Positions 35,665 to 45,724 of a stretch of DNA of 64,000 nucleotides are shown in pieces. Numbering within the stretch: position 1 is the stretch's first letter; each line of letters opens with the position of its first letter. Position numbers and translations under genes: made by a program. The stretch is taken from assembly GCA_016748015.1 (NCBI GenBank), contig JAAOMT010000009.1:1589020-1653019 (forward strand), given 5' to 3'. The notes under the pieces are model-generated. The model did not search any database and was not told where the DNA came from. It worked only from the letters and a program-made list of their open reading frames with translations. Origin of the DNA: Geosiphon pyriformis (taxonomy: Eukaryota > Glomeromycota > Glomeromycetes > Archaeosporales > Geosiphonaceae).

Positions 35665-36533
35665 TGTTACTTATAGAAATATAAGAAATATATTAGCATA
35701 ATTATTAGCCAATCAGAAGTAAGTGTAGTAAAATGTGGAATTCCAGGATTCCTCTCAGGAATTGCAGAATTCCAGGAATTTCAGGATTCCCAACAAGGAA
35801 TTTCAGGATTCCTGTCATGAAGAATCGAGGAATTGAGGAATCTCAATTATGTATATATAGCAGTAGTGTTAGAAACAGAAAAAACAGAATTGATACCACA
35901 AAATCCTTAGCCTAAAAACGCAATCATCAAATAAATAATTATTTTATATCTCTATCCAATTCCCCATTATTAATTCTTCATGTTGATAGTAATTGATACT
36001 TGACCACGCTAAAACAATAGCTTTTAAATTATGGCTATTGACGAAATACTAATCTGCAAATCACCTTGGCTTATTTCTTTGCTTTTTTTATTTACTTTTA
36101 TTTCTTTTTTTCTTTATTTTATTTTGATTTGTTGTTATATACTAATTAAGAAACAATTAAGCACTGAGTTATTGATGTCAAGGATAGTCTGATAAAAGAC
36201 CCAGAAATACAGGTAGGATTTTATATATTATTGGATAGCTTATTAGAAGAGCACAACTGCCAGACTAAATCCAGCCACCATGCTGAGAAAAAAATTGGGA
36301 AAACTTTTGGAAAATATCTCTACTATCGACACTATTGAATCTCTGTTTATTATACAAAAGACTCAACCAAAACCTTCAGATCCACAACAAAACCTTCAGA
36401 TCAACCAAAACTTTCAGATCAACCAAAACCTTCAGATATCATACCTTTCGCACATCATCCACGAAAGTAGCTTTTGAGCACCAAGTTATGGGTTTGTTAT
36501 TTAATTCAACAGCAGAAATAATTACCTGTAACA
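35665..36533 (+). repeat. Element B 3' LTR
   Basis: TGTTACTTATAG to CCTGTAACA, 869 bp. Fewer GGAATTCC-type repeat units than the 5' copy. TATA box at 35852-35859. Several AAAACCTTCAGATC units near 36365-36435. Confidence 0.92.
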
Positions 36534-36537
36534 ACAG

Positions 36538-36697
36538 AATTGGCCATTCCACTTATAAGTCCAGCAGTTCAAATTATAGGAGATAATTTGAAAATAAATT
36601 CAGTTATTAAAGGTTCAAACACTTCCTATAATCGTGAATTAACAGCATTACAACAAACATACAAGAGCTAAGAAGAGACCAAAAACCTCTGGTAACA
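36538..36697 (+). repeat. Element A 3' LTR, second fragment
   Basis: 160 bp matching 17497-17656, ending CTCTGGTAACA. With 25547-26358 it rebuilds a 972-bp LTR. Differences to the 5' LTR are mostly transitions. Confidence 0.92.
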
Positions 36698-36701
36698 GTA
36701 G

Positions 36702-37669
36702 TAATGTTTGGTGTTCTACTTTAGCCTTTCAAGTTTGTATGTTTTTTGCAGTGTTAGTGTTATCAGTCTCTGAAAATCTATTTTTATACGTAAATTTACC
36801 TGTTGAGTTCTTTGGTTATAAGACACAGAGTTTATCTTTTGTTAATTGCAACTTTTCCATCAATGTGAATGTTCTCCTCTGAGCTAACAAGTGCAGTCAT
36901 TAGAGTTCGGCATTGTCTTTTCATCTTTCTGGTAAGCTAACAAAATAATGTTAATATCCAAAACTGTAGGGGGAGCTTCCCTCTTTTACCAGACTATTAC
37001 GAAGTCTATTCCAAAACAGTCAATTTTCTAATTTTGTCACTTCACCAAAAATAAAAAAAATGAAAATGAAAAGAAAATAAGAGAAAATAAAAAGAAAAAA
37101 AAAATTTAGTTTTTGTCAATCACCATGATCAAGAGCAATTGGTCCAAGTTGTTAAGGTTCGAAACATTTATGCTAATGGCATCTGTTCTAGAATAGAAGT
37201 AATAAACAATGATTCAATTAAAACATAAAAGTTTAGAGAACATAGGTTTGTGATTTTGGAATATTTGATTTATTTTGGAATGTGTGTATAGACTAAAATA
37301 TGAGAGAGTAAAGGAAAATTGATTCTTGTCTAGCTATCTGTTCTCTTTCTAACTTCTACAACTACTCATTTTTATACATTCTTTTGGTTTTACAGGATTG
37401 CTTTCAATTATTACATTATTACTAGCTATTGCTTTGTTATTTCTGTTATTGCTTCATTATTCTATGTTATTGCTAATTATCTTATGTTATAACGTGTTAT
37501 CTGGTATTATTATATGCTATTCTGTGTTATCCTACATTATAATGTGTTATCCTGCATTATAATGCATTATTCTACATTATTGCATATTATCTTGTGTTAT
37601 GTCACGTTTTGTTCACATTTTGGTTACATTTTTCTCATAACTTGGATCAGTTTTTCTACTTAGATAACA
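36702..37669 (-). repeat. Element C 3' LTR, second fragment
   Basis: Matches 45756-46710 and continues the fragment at 16654-16684. A field of degenerate TGTTATNNTG-type units lies at 37405-37600, with a - strand TATA box (TATAAAA, 37369-37376) just downstream in LTR orientation. Confidence 0.9.
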
Positions 37670-37686
37670 TTATCTCTCTCTTTTAA
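37670..37686 (-). promoter_or_regulatory. Element C polypurine tract
   Basis: On the - strand AAAAGAGAGAGATAA precedes the TGTTATC start of the 3' LTR and overlaps the ORF3 stop at 37685-37683. Confidence 0.65.
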
Positions 37687-38412
37687 AATTGAGCTTCTGT
37701 GAAACTGTATGTATCTGTTATTATGACTTCGTTCATGTAATGTTTGATAGTTGTCTCGAGTATTGCTTTTTGTAGGTCTTTGAACTGTTGATTGGTTATT
37801 CATCCTATGTTGTTAACTATTATGGTTTTCATAGAATCATTTAGTAGTACATTTGGACAATGTTGGAAGACAGCATATAGTTGGTATGCTGCTTTGTAAT
37901 GTAGGATTAAGTTGTTTCTTCCTACAAATTTTTTTATCTGTTGCATTGCTTCTTTGTTGAATGTTCTCTGGCTGAGGTTTTTATATGATGTTTTCAAGTC
38001 AAGCTGCTCTCTAATTTTGTAGAACCAATAGGCTGGCAGAAGTCTTTCTTTCCATTCCTGGGTGTTGTCTAATGTCCACTCCCCTGTTTTGGGAAGTTCA
38101 GTCTCACGAGATAAAGATTCTTTAATTTCTTCTATCTTGGGGGCCAAGTATCTTCTTTTGTAACCTTTTTTTTGTTCCTTCTCTCTTTCTTCTCCACCTT
38201 CTGCCTGAAAGCAATTTTTTCTTTAACATTGCTTTTTGGGCAGTGTGTAGGGAAAGAAATGTTTAGTTCTAGTTGAACTCTCGTCCTTCTTTCTCCTGCT
38301 CTTATCTTTGTATTATATCTTTTTTTTATCAATTGTTATTTCTATTTAAGCAGAAGACTATTGAATTGCATCAAACAGTTGTTTCGAAAGTTGTAAAATT
38401 TGATCTGAAAGG
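37683..38412 (-). pseudogene. Element C ORF3 (env position, unknown function)
   Basis: Read on the - strand from about 38412 it begins LQLSKQLFDAIQ and EITID, which matches B (LIAQQLFQLI, MEITIN) and A. The open part 38147-37800 holds AYWFYKIREQLDL, FNKEAMQQIKKFVGRNNL and the YKAAYQLYAVF..NVLLND block, aligning well with B and A. It ends TEAQF-stop on the polypurine tract. Frame changes and stops lie in the N-terminal third; a start codon cannot be fixed. Confidence 0.65.
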
Positions 38413-38589
38413 TCTATGTTAAAAAGGTTCTATTGATTCTTGCTGTTTTTCTAGATGTTATATATACTTGAATTTTCCAATTAAATACTCATGTATCACT
38501 GTTATGTTTCGATGATAATAATTGGTTCCAGATCTCATGATATATTTTTTGGTTTGATTAATAAAATTTGTGTTCTTAATTAAGATACT

Positions 38590-39720
38590 GATGACAATGA
38601 CTGCTGTTTTGCATGATAAATTTTTAATTGGTTTCTATGAGCTACTTTCTTTAGAATCTTGTCTTTCAATCATAATTTGTAAGCTCCATTTCCTAAAGCT
38701 TCTTGTATGTGGAATAGACTGTCCCACTTTGGGTCAAACTTTTCACTTCACTATTTCTCAGCTTTTGTATGATGTAACAGTACTTGGTCTCCAATCTTGA
38801 ATTTTATTAGTTGTTCAAGCAAGCAATTGTTATGTCTTTTCTTTTGCCATTTTTGAATGTTACTAATGTTATCAGCTACTGTTCTTTAGTTGTTTTCTAA
38901 TGTTTCCATTAGCTAGTACATTCTTTGGTGTAAGATAGCTTCAAAATTCTCTTCAGTAATTGTTTCTGTTGAGTAGGACAATATTTCTTGTTTGATAGGT
39001 AACATGGTTTTTCTTCTATAAACTAGTTTGAATGGTATAAATTGTGTCGTATTTTGCTTTAGTGTTTGATATGCAAAGAGTACTGAAGATATGAATAAGT
39101 CCCATTTTTGTTCATTTTCTTGACTTATTTTAGCTAGTGCTTCACACAGGGTTTGGTTAAACTGTTCTACCAGTCCGTTTATTTGTGGGTAGTATGGTGA
39201 TAATAAAGAATGTTTTATATTAAACCATTGGCTTAATTCTATTAATGTATTGTTGACAAAATGCGTTCCTTGATTAGATAACAATTCTTTCGGACATTCA
39301 TGTCTACAAATTAGGTCTTGATGTATAAACTCGGCAACTGTTTTGGCATCGGCCACTTGAATTGCTCTGGCTTCTGGCCATTTTGTAAGATAGTCAATGG
39401 CTACAGCAATATACTGATTTTCTTTGGATGTAATTGAGAAAGGACCAACCAAGTTGATTTCAATTCTATCAAATGAATTTCCAACTGGAATGGGTCAAAG
39501 TAGTTCTGTTGATTTTGCTTCTTCTCTCCTTTGGCATAAATTACAATTAAGAACGTATTTGAAAATATCCTTATACATCATTGGCCAATAGTATAGGTTG
39601 CTTGTTCTTCTCAGAGTAGCATCTTTGTTGAAGTGTTCTGCTATTGGATTTGAGTGCATGCTATATAATATGGTTTCTTTTTCACTGTTTTTTATCAATC
39701 ATTGTGGGGTGAGATGATTT
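38590..39720 (-). pseudogene. Element C integrase
   Basis: Zinc domain MHSN..AEHFN .. NCNLCQRR at 39698-39495; core at 39452-38913 with DYLTKWPEA, LVEQFNQT and SVLFAYQTLKQ. The catalytic Asp of IDLV reads INLV and the Asp of LLSDQG reads LLSNQG, both G to A; only the Glu remains. C-terminal FKIGDQVLLH and WDSLFHIQE..AYK follow to about 38660. Certainly inactive. Confidence 0.87.
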
Positions 39721-39859
39721 CATTGTTCTTGACAGTAGAGTTGGTTATTTTGAATAAAGTAGTTTTTTGCTTGTTTCCATATAGTATTCTGTTTCTGTTG
39801 AGATAAGATCTCCTTGAAATGTAGTGTCAATAGGTACTGATGTATTTGTTGATAGGTGG

Positions 39860-40300
39860 TTGTGTCCATGGGTCTGAGGTCAGATTTGTGGCATTCTCGA
39901 TAAACTGTCAGCATTGGTGTTCTTGGATCCTTCTTTGTAGTGGACTTTGAGTGGGAATTGTTGCAAATAAGTGCTTCATCATGCATATTTTCTTTCCAGC
40001 TGTGGATTATTGAGTAATTAGATGAATTTCTTATGATCAGTATAAAAGTTGAATGGTTAACTGAGATAATATTTCCAAGTCTGTACAGCCCAATAAATGG
40101 TAAAACATTCCAAGTCTGTTGTACTATATACTTTTTCTGCTGGACTTGTGCTATAACTAGCATATGTAATTGGATGTTCTCTTTTGTCTAGTCCTATTTG
40201 AGATAAAATGGCTCCTAGTACATTTTTTGAGGCATCTGTAGCAATGATAAAACATTTGGTAAAATTAGAGTAGATCAATATTGAAGAGATGATCAACTGC
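39860..40300 (-). pseudogene. Element C RNase H
   Basis: At 40296-40057: CFIIATDASKNVLGAILSQ (first Asp), TDLECFTIYWAV (Glu) and then, in a new frame, IISVNHSTFILIIRN in place of the second Asp strand. Frame change near 40060 and missing HxxGxxNxxAD tail show decay. Confidence 0.75.
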
Positions 40301-40309
40301 TACTTGAGA

Positions 40310-41230
40310 TAGATGAATGCTTTCTGCTGGTCTTTTTTCCATAAGTATAGTACATATTTGGATAACAAGTAATGGAGAAGTTTTGCAATGGTGGAAAATC
40401 TCTTAATAAATTTTTAATAGTATCCTGCTAATCCCAAAAATTCTCATAATTCTCGTAAGTTGATTGGGGCTGGAAAGTCTTTGACTTTTTGGATTTTGTC
40501 TGGATTGGGCTTAACTCCATCTTTTTCAATCATGTGCCCTAAGAATTTTAGTTCGGTTTTTCTGAAGAAGTATTTGTCAGGATTGAGTTTTAATCTGGCA
40601 TTTTAAAGGCACTCGAACATTTGTTGAAGGTAGAACAAATGGTCGTCAAATGTTTTTGAAAACACGTTGGTGTTGTCTAGATAAACTACAACTAATTTCC
40701 AAAGGATTCCTTTGTATACTACATCCATGAAGTGTTGAAAAGTGGCAGGAGCATTACGGAGTCTAAAAGGCATCACATTAAATTCGAAATTACTGTCTTG
40801 AGTGGTAAATGCTGTTTTTCTTTTGTCTTTGGAGTCTATTTTAACCTGCCAATAACCACTGGCTAAATCTAATAACAAGAACCATTTCTTTTTCTCTAGA
40901 TTGTCCAGAATTTCCTGGATGAGGGGAATGGGATAACTATCTCCTCACGTAACACTGTTTAGTTTCCTGTAGTCCATGCAGAATTGCACTTTTCTATTTT
41001 TCTTGGTGATCAAGACTACTGGAGAGGACCACAGGCTTAATAATTCTTTAATTAAGCCATTATCAAGCATTCATTGCACTTCTTGCTTAATTAAGTTATC
41101 ACCAGATAGAAGTACTCAGTAGGTTCATTGCTTAATAGGTTGAGCATTTCTCATGTCAATTTGGTGTTTCACAATGTCAGTATGTCTGAACTCATTTTCA
41201 CTGGCAAAGACATTGGCATACTGTTTTAGA
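40310..41230 (-). pseudogene. pol: Element C reverse transcriptase
   Basis: Best part is 40878-40603: LLDLASGYWQVKID, TAFTTQDSNFEF, VMPFRLRNAPATF and then YLDN at 40683-40672, where the second active-site Asp is Asn. The following residues TNVFS match element B. Upstream RKLN and VLI segments are readable at 41050-40950. Inactive. Confidence 0.87.
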
Positions 41231-41364
41231 AGAACTTTGAATTACATTTGTTGCAGGATACTTAAGTTTCCTAAATTCAATTTATTGATCTCCTCTGGTG
41301 TAAACAGATAACTTTCCTTTGGCAAATTCTATACTTGGGATGTAATGTCACAGAATAAGAACAA

Positions 41365-41690
41365 TTATGCAAAATCTGGAATAGACTGGGGTTTCTTGGA
41401 ATTCTGAATATCTGTGGATATAGAACTGATGAGAGTTCCCTCAGAAATTTCTATAACATCTTCAGTCAGATTGTAAATGGGGATTTTGAAGTGTTTATGA
41501 GCCTTTGTTGGGAGATATAAGTTAGTGACATCCACTAGGGAACAGATTTCAGGGTCAGCTTCAAATATTAGGGCTTGGCCTTGAATCTTCCAATTCACTT
41601 TAAGAATATATTGTCAATAGAAAGGAATGAAAATGACAGTGTTGGTGTAGATAAGTTTTACCTGGTCATTGTCTTCTTCCGCAAGATTGA
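41365..41690 (-). pseudogene. Element C linker between dUTPase and RT
   Basis: Contains the same beta-rich IPIYN(L)TEDVIEISEGTLI motif seen in B (IPIYNNTGNVINIPEG), in an open stretch at 41598-41365. Function unknown, but it is part of the shared order in all three elements. Confidence 0.55.
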
Positions 41691-42095
41691 CTGCTATATT
41701 TCCTCTTCCACTTGATCCAAATCTACTGATTCCTCAGGCAGTGAGACCTAATTCTGCTTGGGTTGTGACCAGAATTAGTTGGGGTAATTTGACTAAGGGC
41801 AGAAAGAGAGCTTGGGCAATTTTTTCATGGGATTCTATTTTGTAAGGCTTATTTGAATTGTTCTGTAGCATCACAATGATATTTCCAGTATATCTGGCAT
41901 TGATGATTTCTCCTTTTACATCAATTCTTTTCTTTGCGAGGCTAGATCTAGATGCTACTTATATCATAGTACTAACTGAAATTTTTAATGCTATTTTGAG
42001 ATCTATGCTTACTAGGAAATGTAGGGCTATAACTAGAGATGATTGTCCAGGGTGCCTTAAATCAAAACCAGCATTAGTGTCATGTGTTTTTTCAG
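41691..42095 (-). pseudogene. dut: Element C dUTPase domain
   Basis: Motif 1 NAGFDL (42075-42051), motif 2 ASRSSLAKK, motif 3 GEIINARYTG, motif 4 EKIAQ and motif 5 ISRFGSSG (near 41735-41710). From motif 4 to motif 5 the frame is continuous here, unlike A and B, so the ancestor needed no frameshift. The motif 3 Asp is Asn (G to A), so this copy should be inactive. A TGA replaces Arg before motif 5. Confidence 0.83.
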
Positions 42096-42300
42096 GGCAG
42101 ATTTTTTTTTCATTGTCACTGTACTATCTTAATTCTAATTCTTTAGAGAGGTCAAGATAAGTGAAATACTGCTCTGTTTCTGTAGTCTCATTTGGCTCTT
42201 GAAATGGCCTGTCCTCAATTATTAATTTGGTTTCTTCTTCGAGTTCTGGTAGTTCATCAATAAGATATAATGTTCTCAGCAGTAGATTAAGCATGAGATC

Positions 42301-42915
42301 ACATTTGTTGCAGTACTAGAAATGGCAAGGGATTAAGCAATGATCACATAATTTTGTGTTTAGGTCAGCTAGTCTTTGTTCCTGTTCTTTTTGGGTCAGG
42401 GCCAATTCTTGGTATCAATCCTGAAATGCATCCAGGTTATTTGTGAAGAAATCTTTGATAATGTAATTGGGTCCATCATATTTGGATACAAATGGATTTT
42501 CTTTGATTTTTTGTATTTCGCTGAGTGTGGCACCTTCAGCTTTAGCACTTGCTATTCTCCATATTTCATGTTCATTATGCAGGTAACCATCCAATCGATT
42601 AAGTGCTTATCTCCAGGTGTCCTCAATCAGAGTTCTCTTTCATACTCAATCATTGATCAAGATGGTATATTGACACACTTCATCACATGTCCCTTTTCTG
42701 CCAGGTACATCATTTCAGAGCCCTTTATCTAGTAGGCTTTTGCCACAGGCAAGACATGACATATTGTCCCATTTGCCTTGTTGTTTTGGTCATCTAAATT
42801 TTTTCAACACACAGGGTCTACAATAATATTTGGTGGTAGTTGGCCATTTTTTATTATCTCTGATACATGCACCCATCAAAGATAGCTTCTTTCCACAATT
42901 AATACAGATTAGCTT
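42301..42915 (-). pseudogene. Element C cysteine-rich domain
   Basis: Aligns with A and B: CINCGKKLSLMGACI, YYCRPC, SCLACGKSLLDKG, TCDEVCQYTILI, then a helical stretch and LCDHCLIPCHF-stop-YCNKCD. The CxxC pairs are all kept in this oldest of the three elements, despite stops. Confidence 0.72.
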
Positions 42916-43379
42916 TAGAGGTTGATAAAATAGGTTTCTTTGATCGCTAATTGGGTAGCCTTATAATGAAGATTCTTTTTTAACTCTTTCTTTTCCCTTT
43001 TTTTTTAGGTTGGTGGTGGGGGTAACTCTGTTCGGAGATCATCTGCCCAGGAAACTTGATAAATTTCTATGATTGGCAGTGGTATTGTGTCCTCAAATTC
43101 GATCAATGGTTGTTCTCTGTCTTGAGTTTTGAAATGTCCACACATAGCAGGAACTCGGACATGCTGCCTATTGAACATGATTTGGAGCTCTTGGGTGTTC
43201 CAATCACAAGTAGTGTTGGCTTTTAATAACCAATCATTTCCTACAAGGGCTTGATATTAAGTTGCTTCCATAATGAACACTTTGGTAAGGATTTGAATTC
43301 CATTGATTTCAAAAGGAAAGTTGTCAATTTCCTCTATTAGAGTTTTTGTGTTTCCATTCACGGTGATTATTCTAGTGGT

Positions 43380-43500
43380 GACAGCATGATTCACTCAGTG
43401 ACCTAATTGATTCATGAGTTGTTTTGTAATTATACTACCAGCTGATCCACTGTTGAGTATTAGCTTAATGTCTAAATTTTCAATTCTAGCTTTAGCATAC
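43380..43500 (-). pseudogene. pro: Element C aspartic protease core
   Basis: LILNSGSAGSIITKQLMNQLG within the open frame 43826-43395. Here the Gly of DSG is kept but the catalytic Asp is Asn (G to A). The flap and C-terminal half are readable down to about 43140 with stops. It shares the reading frame of gag. Confidence 0.78.
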
Positions 43501-45662
43501 ATGGCTGTTATGAGTTTATCCTGGTTAATGGCAGCTTTACTGAATAGGCTAGTGGTATACAGATTATCCACATCAAAGGAGAAGATAGTGGTAAGAGTGG
43601 TGTTTTCTGTAATAATAGTGGGTGGAATAGTATGGGGGGTTTGGTTTTGACTTAAAGGGTTGAGAAGTTCTTCTACATCCTTTTTTTCTAAAAGTGTAGG
43701 GCTATCAAAATCTTGGGTTTCATTGAAACCAAGATAGGAGACTTGATTTGGGTATTCAGATGGTACTGGTTGAGACAGGACATAATCATGATTGATGGAT
43801 TGCACTAGTCCACTATTAGTTTGCATCTGATTATTACTGGGGTTCCTCCATTTTTGGTTGTAATCAATTGCATGAGGTTTGAGTTGGTTATAAATGGGGT
43901 TTTGGTACTGAGAGGCTGCTTAAGCCAATGGCTGTAATGGCTGATAATAGTTCAAAGGCAGTTGTTGATTATACATGAATGGTTGTAAGTATTGGGGCAG
44001 TGAATATTGGAATGGGTATTGTGGTCCCGTAGCCTGAGGATATCTTGGTTGTTAATATTAATTTCCTCAGTTCTGGTCTACTAATTTCTGTCAGCAATTC
44101 TGAGCAATATGTCCAGGTTTTTAACAGTAGTAACAGTTGTGAGGATCAGATCTCCAAGGTTGTTGCTGTTGCTGATGGTTCTGGTGCTGTGGGTATCTGC
44201 TGCTGTTGTTATTTTCTCTCTGTTGTGGTGGTTGGTAGATTTCTGTGGTTCCGGCTAAGAATTCCTCAATTTTTTGAGTTAATTTCTTACTTAATTGGGT
44301 GATCTTTGCGTCAATATTAGAGGCTCCATTGATGGCCAAGTTGACGGCTTGAGTATGGTTCGCTTCTTGTTCTGCAGACTCAAAATCATGGGCAAGAGTG
44401 ACTGCTTCTTGTAGGTTTGTTGGATGGCGAGATCTCACTGATTGTAAGATACTACTTCTTAACCCCTTAACAAATTGATTAAGAATTTGTCTGAGGGTGT
44501 AATAGTCCCTCTTGATTGCCTGAACCTGTCAAAAAATTTGATTAAACCATCCAAGATAAGTGGTCATAGCTTTATGGTTTTTTTGTTTTACTATGCTGAA
44601 CTGATTTTATAATCTGATGAGTGTATTAGGGTCACAAAAATATTGTAGAAAAGCAAGCTTAAAAGCAGCAAAGTTGGTTGGTTTTTTTGTCAGACTTTGG
44701 TACCACAAGTTTGCAGTTCCTGTTAGGAAAAATGGCAGTGCTTAAATAGCTCTATTATCATCCCAATTGTTGGCAGTAATTGCTTTCTTGGCTTTTGCAA
44801 TCCATAAGTACATGTTGTCTTCTTCACCAGAGAATTTTTCCAACTTGGCAATATCTCTGTAAGCCATAATTTGGTTGATGGGTAGAGGGCTCGAGAAGAT
44901 TGGTGTCCGTGTTTTAGAGAGTTTTTCTGGTGCAAGTTCTGGTTGTTTTCTTTTGTCATTAGAACCAATAGGTTGTAAAATAGCTGTTTCTTCCATAAAG
45001 AGGTTTGCAGTTTCTGCTAAGATTTGTTCTATTAGTGGTTTCCAAGTTGACATATTCCTGTCTGTTTTACTAATTGTGGGGATCAGATTTCCAAACAACA
45101 ATCTATATTCTCCTAAAGATTTGGTTCAACTGTAATGATCCCAAGAGTGTAGATTTCCAGAAGTTTGTGGTGTTTCTGACTGGGTTTCCAGGGGTGGGTT
45201 GAATACAATTCTACTTTGGGGTGTCTGATGGTATAATGGAGTTGTTGGAAAAAGGAACCTTGGTTTCTTGTTAACTGTGGATTGAGTTTGTTCCCTTCTG
45301 GTTGTTGAATTGGATCCCAACTCATTTTTTTCTAAGTCTAATTCCTCTGGTTGGTTTACTTGAAGAAAACGTTTTTCCATGTAATGTTTAATGTCTGTAT
45401 CGACTATACAAAGGGTTTCAGTGATGGTTCATGTTGTGGTGTTTGTCGAGTATCCTAATAATTTGTGGTGGATCTGTTTACCAAGCTTTCTTGTATCTGT
45501 TGATTGGCCTAACAAACAGTCGATTTTTGTATTGATGTAGTTGCAAAAATTACCTTCTGCATTAATGGTTTTAGCTAGTATTCCTAAGTCTTCTTGTAAG
45601 TATTAAAATAATGCTTTTTCATACAGGGAATAGTCCTTTCTTATTGTTCTAATAGTCACCAC
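43501..45662 (-). pseudogene. gag: Element C gag (capsid and zinc knuckle)
   Basis: Reads in one frame on the - strand from GTG 45662-45660 (AAAGTGGTG) through 45101-44742 and 44438-44121 to the protease, with scattered stops. No ATG lies between the last upstream stop and residue 90 or so. The N-terminal domain (NYINTKIDCLLGQSTD) matches B (NKKISSLLGTPVN). The capsid core includes YLWIAKAKKAI and AVTLAHDFESAEQEANH. The knuckle CYYC-stop-KPGHIAQNC lies at about 44130-44090. Confidence 0.82.
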
Positions 45663-45705
45663 TTTTGTGAATATCTGGGGTGCTCTGTCTCTGTGGATTT
45701 TATAA

Positions 45706-45722
45706 CCTCATAAGGAGCACCA
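45706..45722 (-). promoter_or_regulatory. Primer-binding site of element C
   Basis: On the - strand TGGTGCTCCTTATGAGG follows the LTR end. It complements a tRNA 3' end that reads CCTCATAAGGAGCACCA; the last nine bases also fit elements B and in part A. Elongator tRNA-Met is the candidate. Confidence 0.65.
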
Positions 45723-45724
45723 AA

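Larger units (their letters stand above)
26359..36533 (+). mobile_element. Ty3/Gypsy-type LTR element B (innermost, best preserved)
   Basis: Inserted in the 3' LTR of element A. 5' LTR 26359-27282, internal 27283-35664, 3' LTR 35665-36533. The internal region has gag, zinc knuckle, protease, Cys-rich domain, dUTPase, RT, RNase H, integrase and ORF3, with the longest open stretches of the three elements. LTR differences that I could compare by eye are mainly transitions plus a length difference in the short repeats. It must be the youngest of the nested three. Confidence 0.93.
16685..36697 (+). mobile_element. Ty3/Gypsy-type LTR element A (middle of the nest)
   Basis: Inserted into the 3' LTR of element C. 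5' LTR 16685-17656; 3' LTR 25547-26358 plus 36538-36697, split by element B. The two LTRs come to exactly 972 bp each once B is removed, and both ends carry the inverted terminal 9-mer TGTTACCAG/CTGGTAACA. The internal part is 17657-25546, with gag, knuckle, protease, Cys-rich domain, dUTPase, RT, RNase H, integrase and ORF3. There are several frame changes and in-frame stops, so it is non-autonomous now. Confidence 0.92.

Noticed and set aside
41858-42732. Two open frames of 100 and 118 codons on the + strand
   Set aside because: They are antisense to the dUTPase and Cys-rich domain of element C, which are supported by alignment to A and B.
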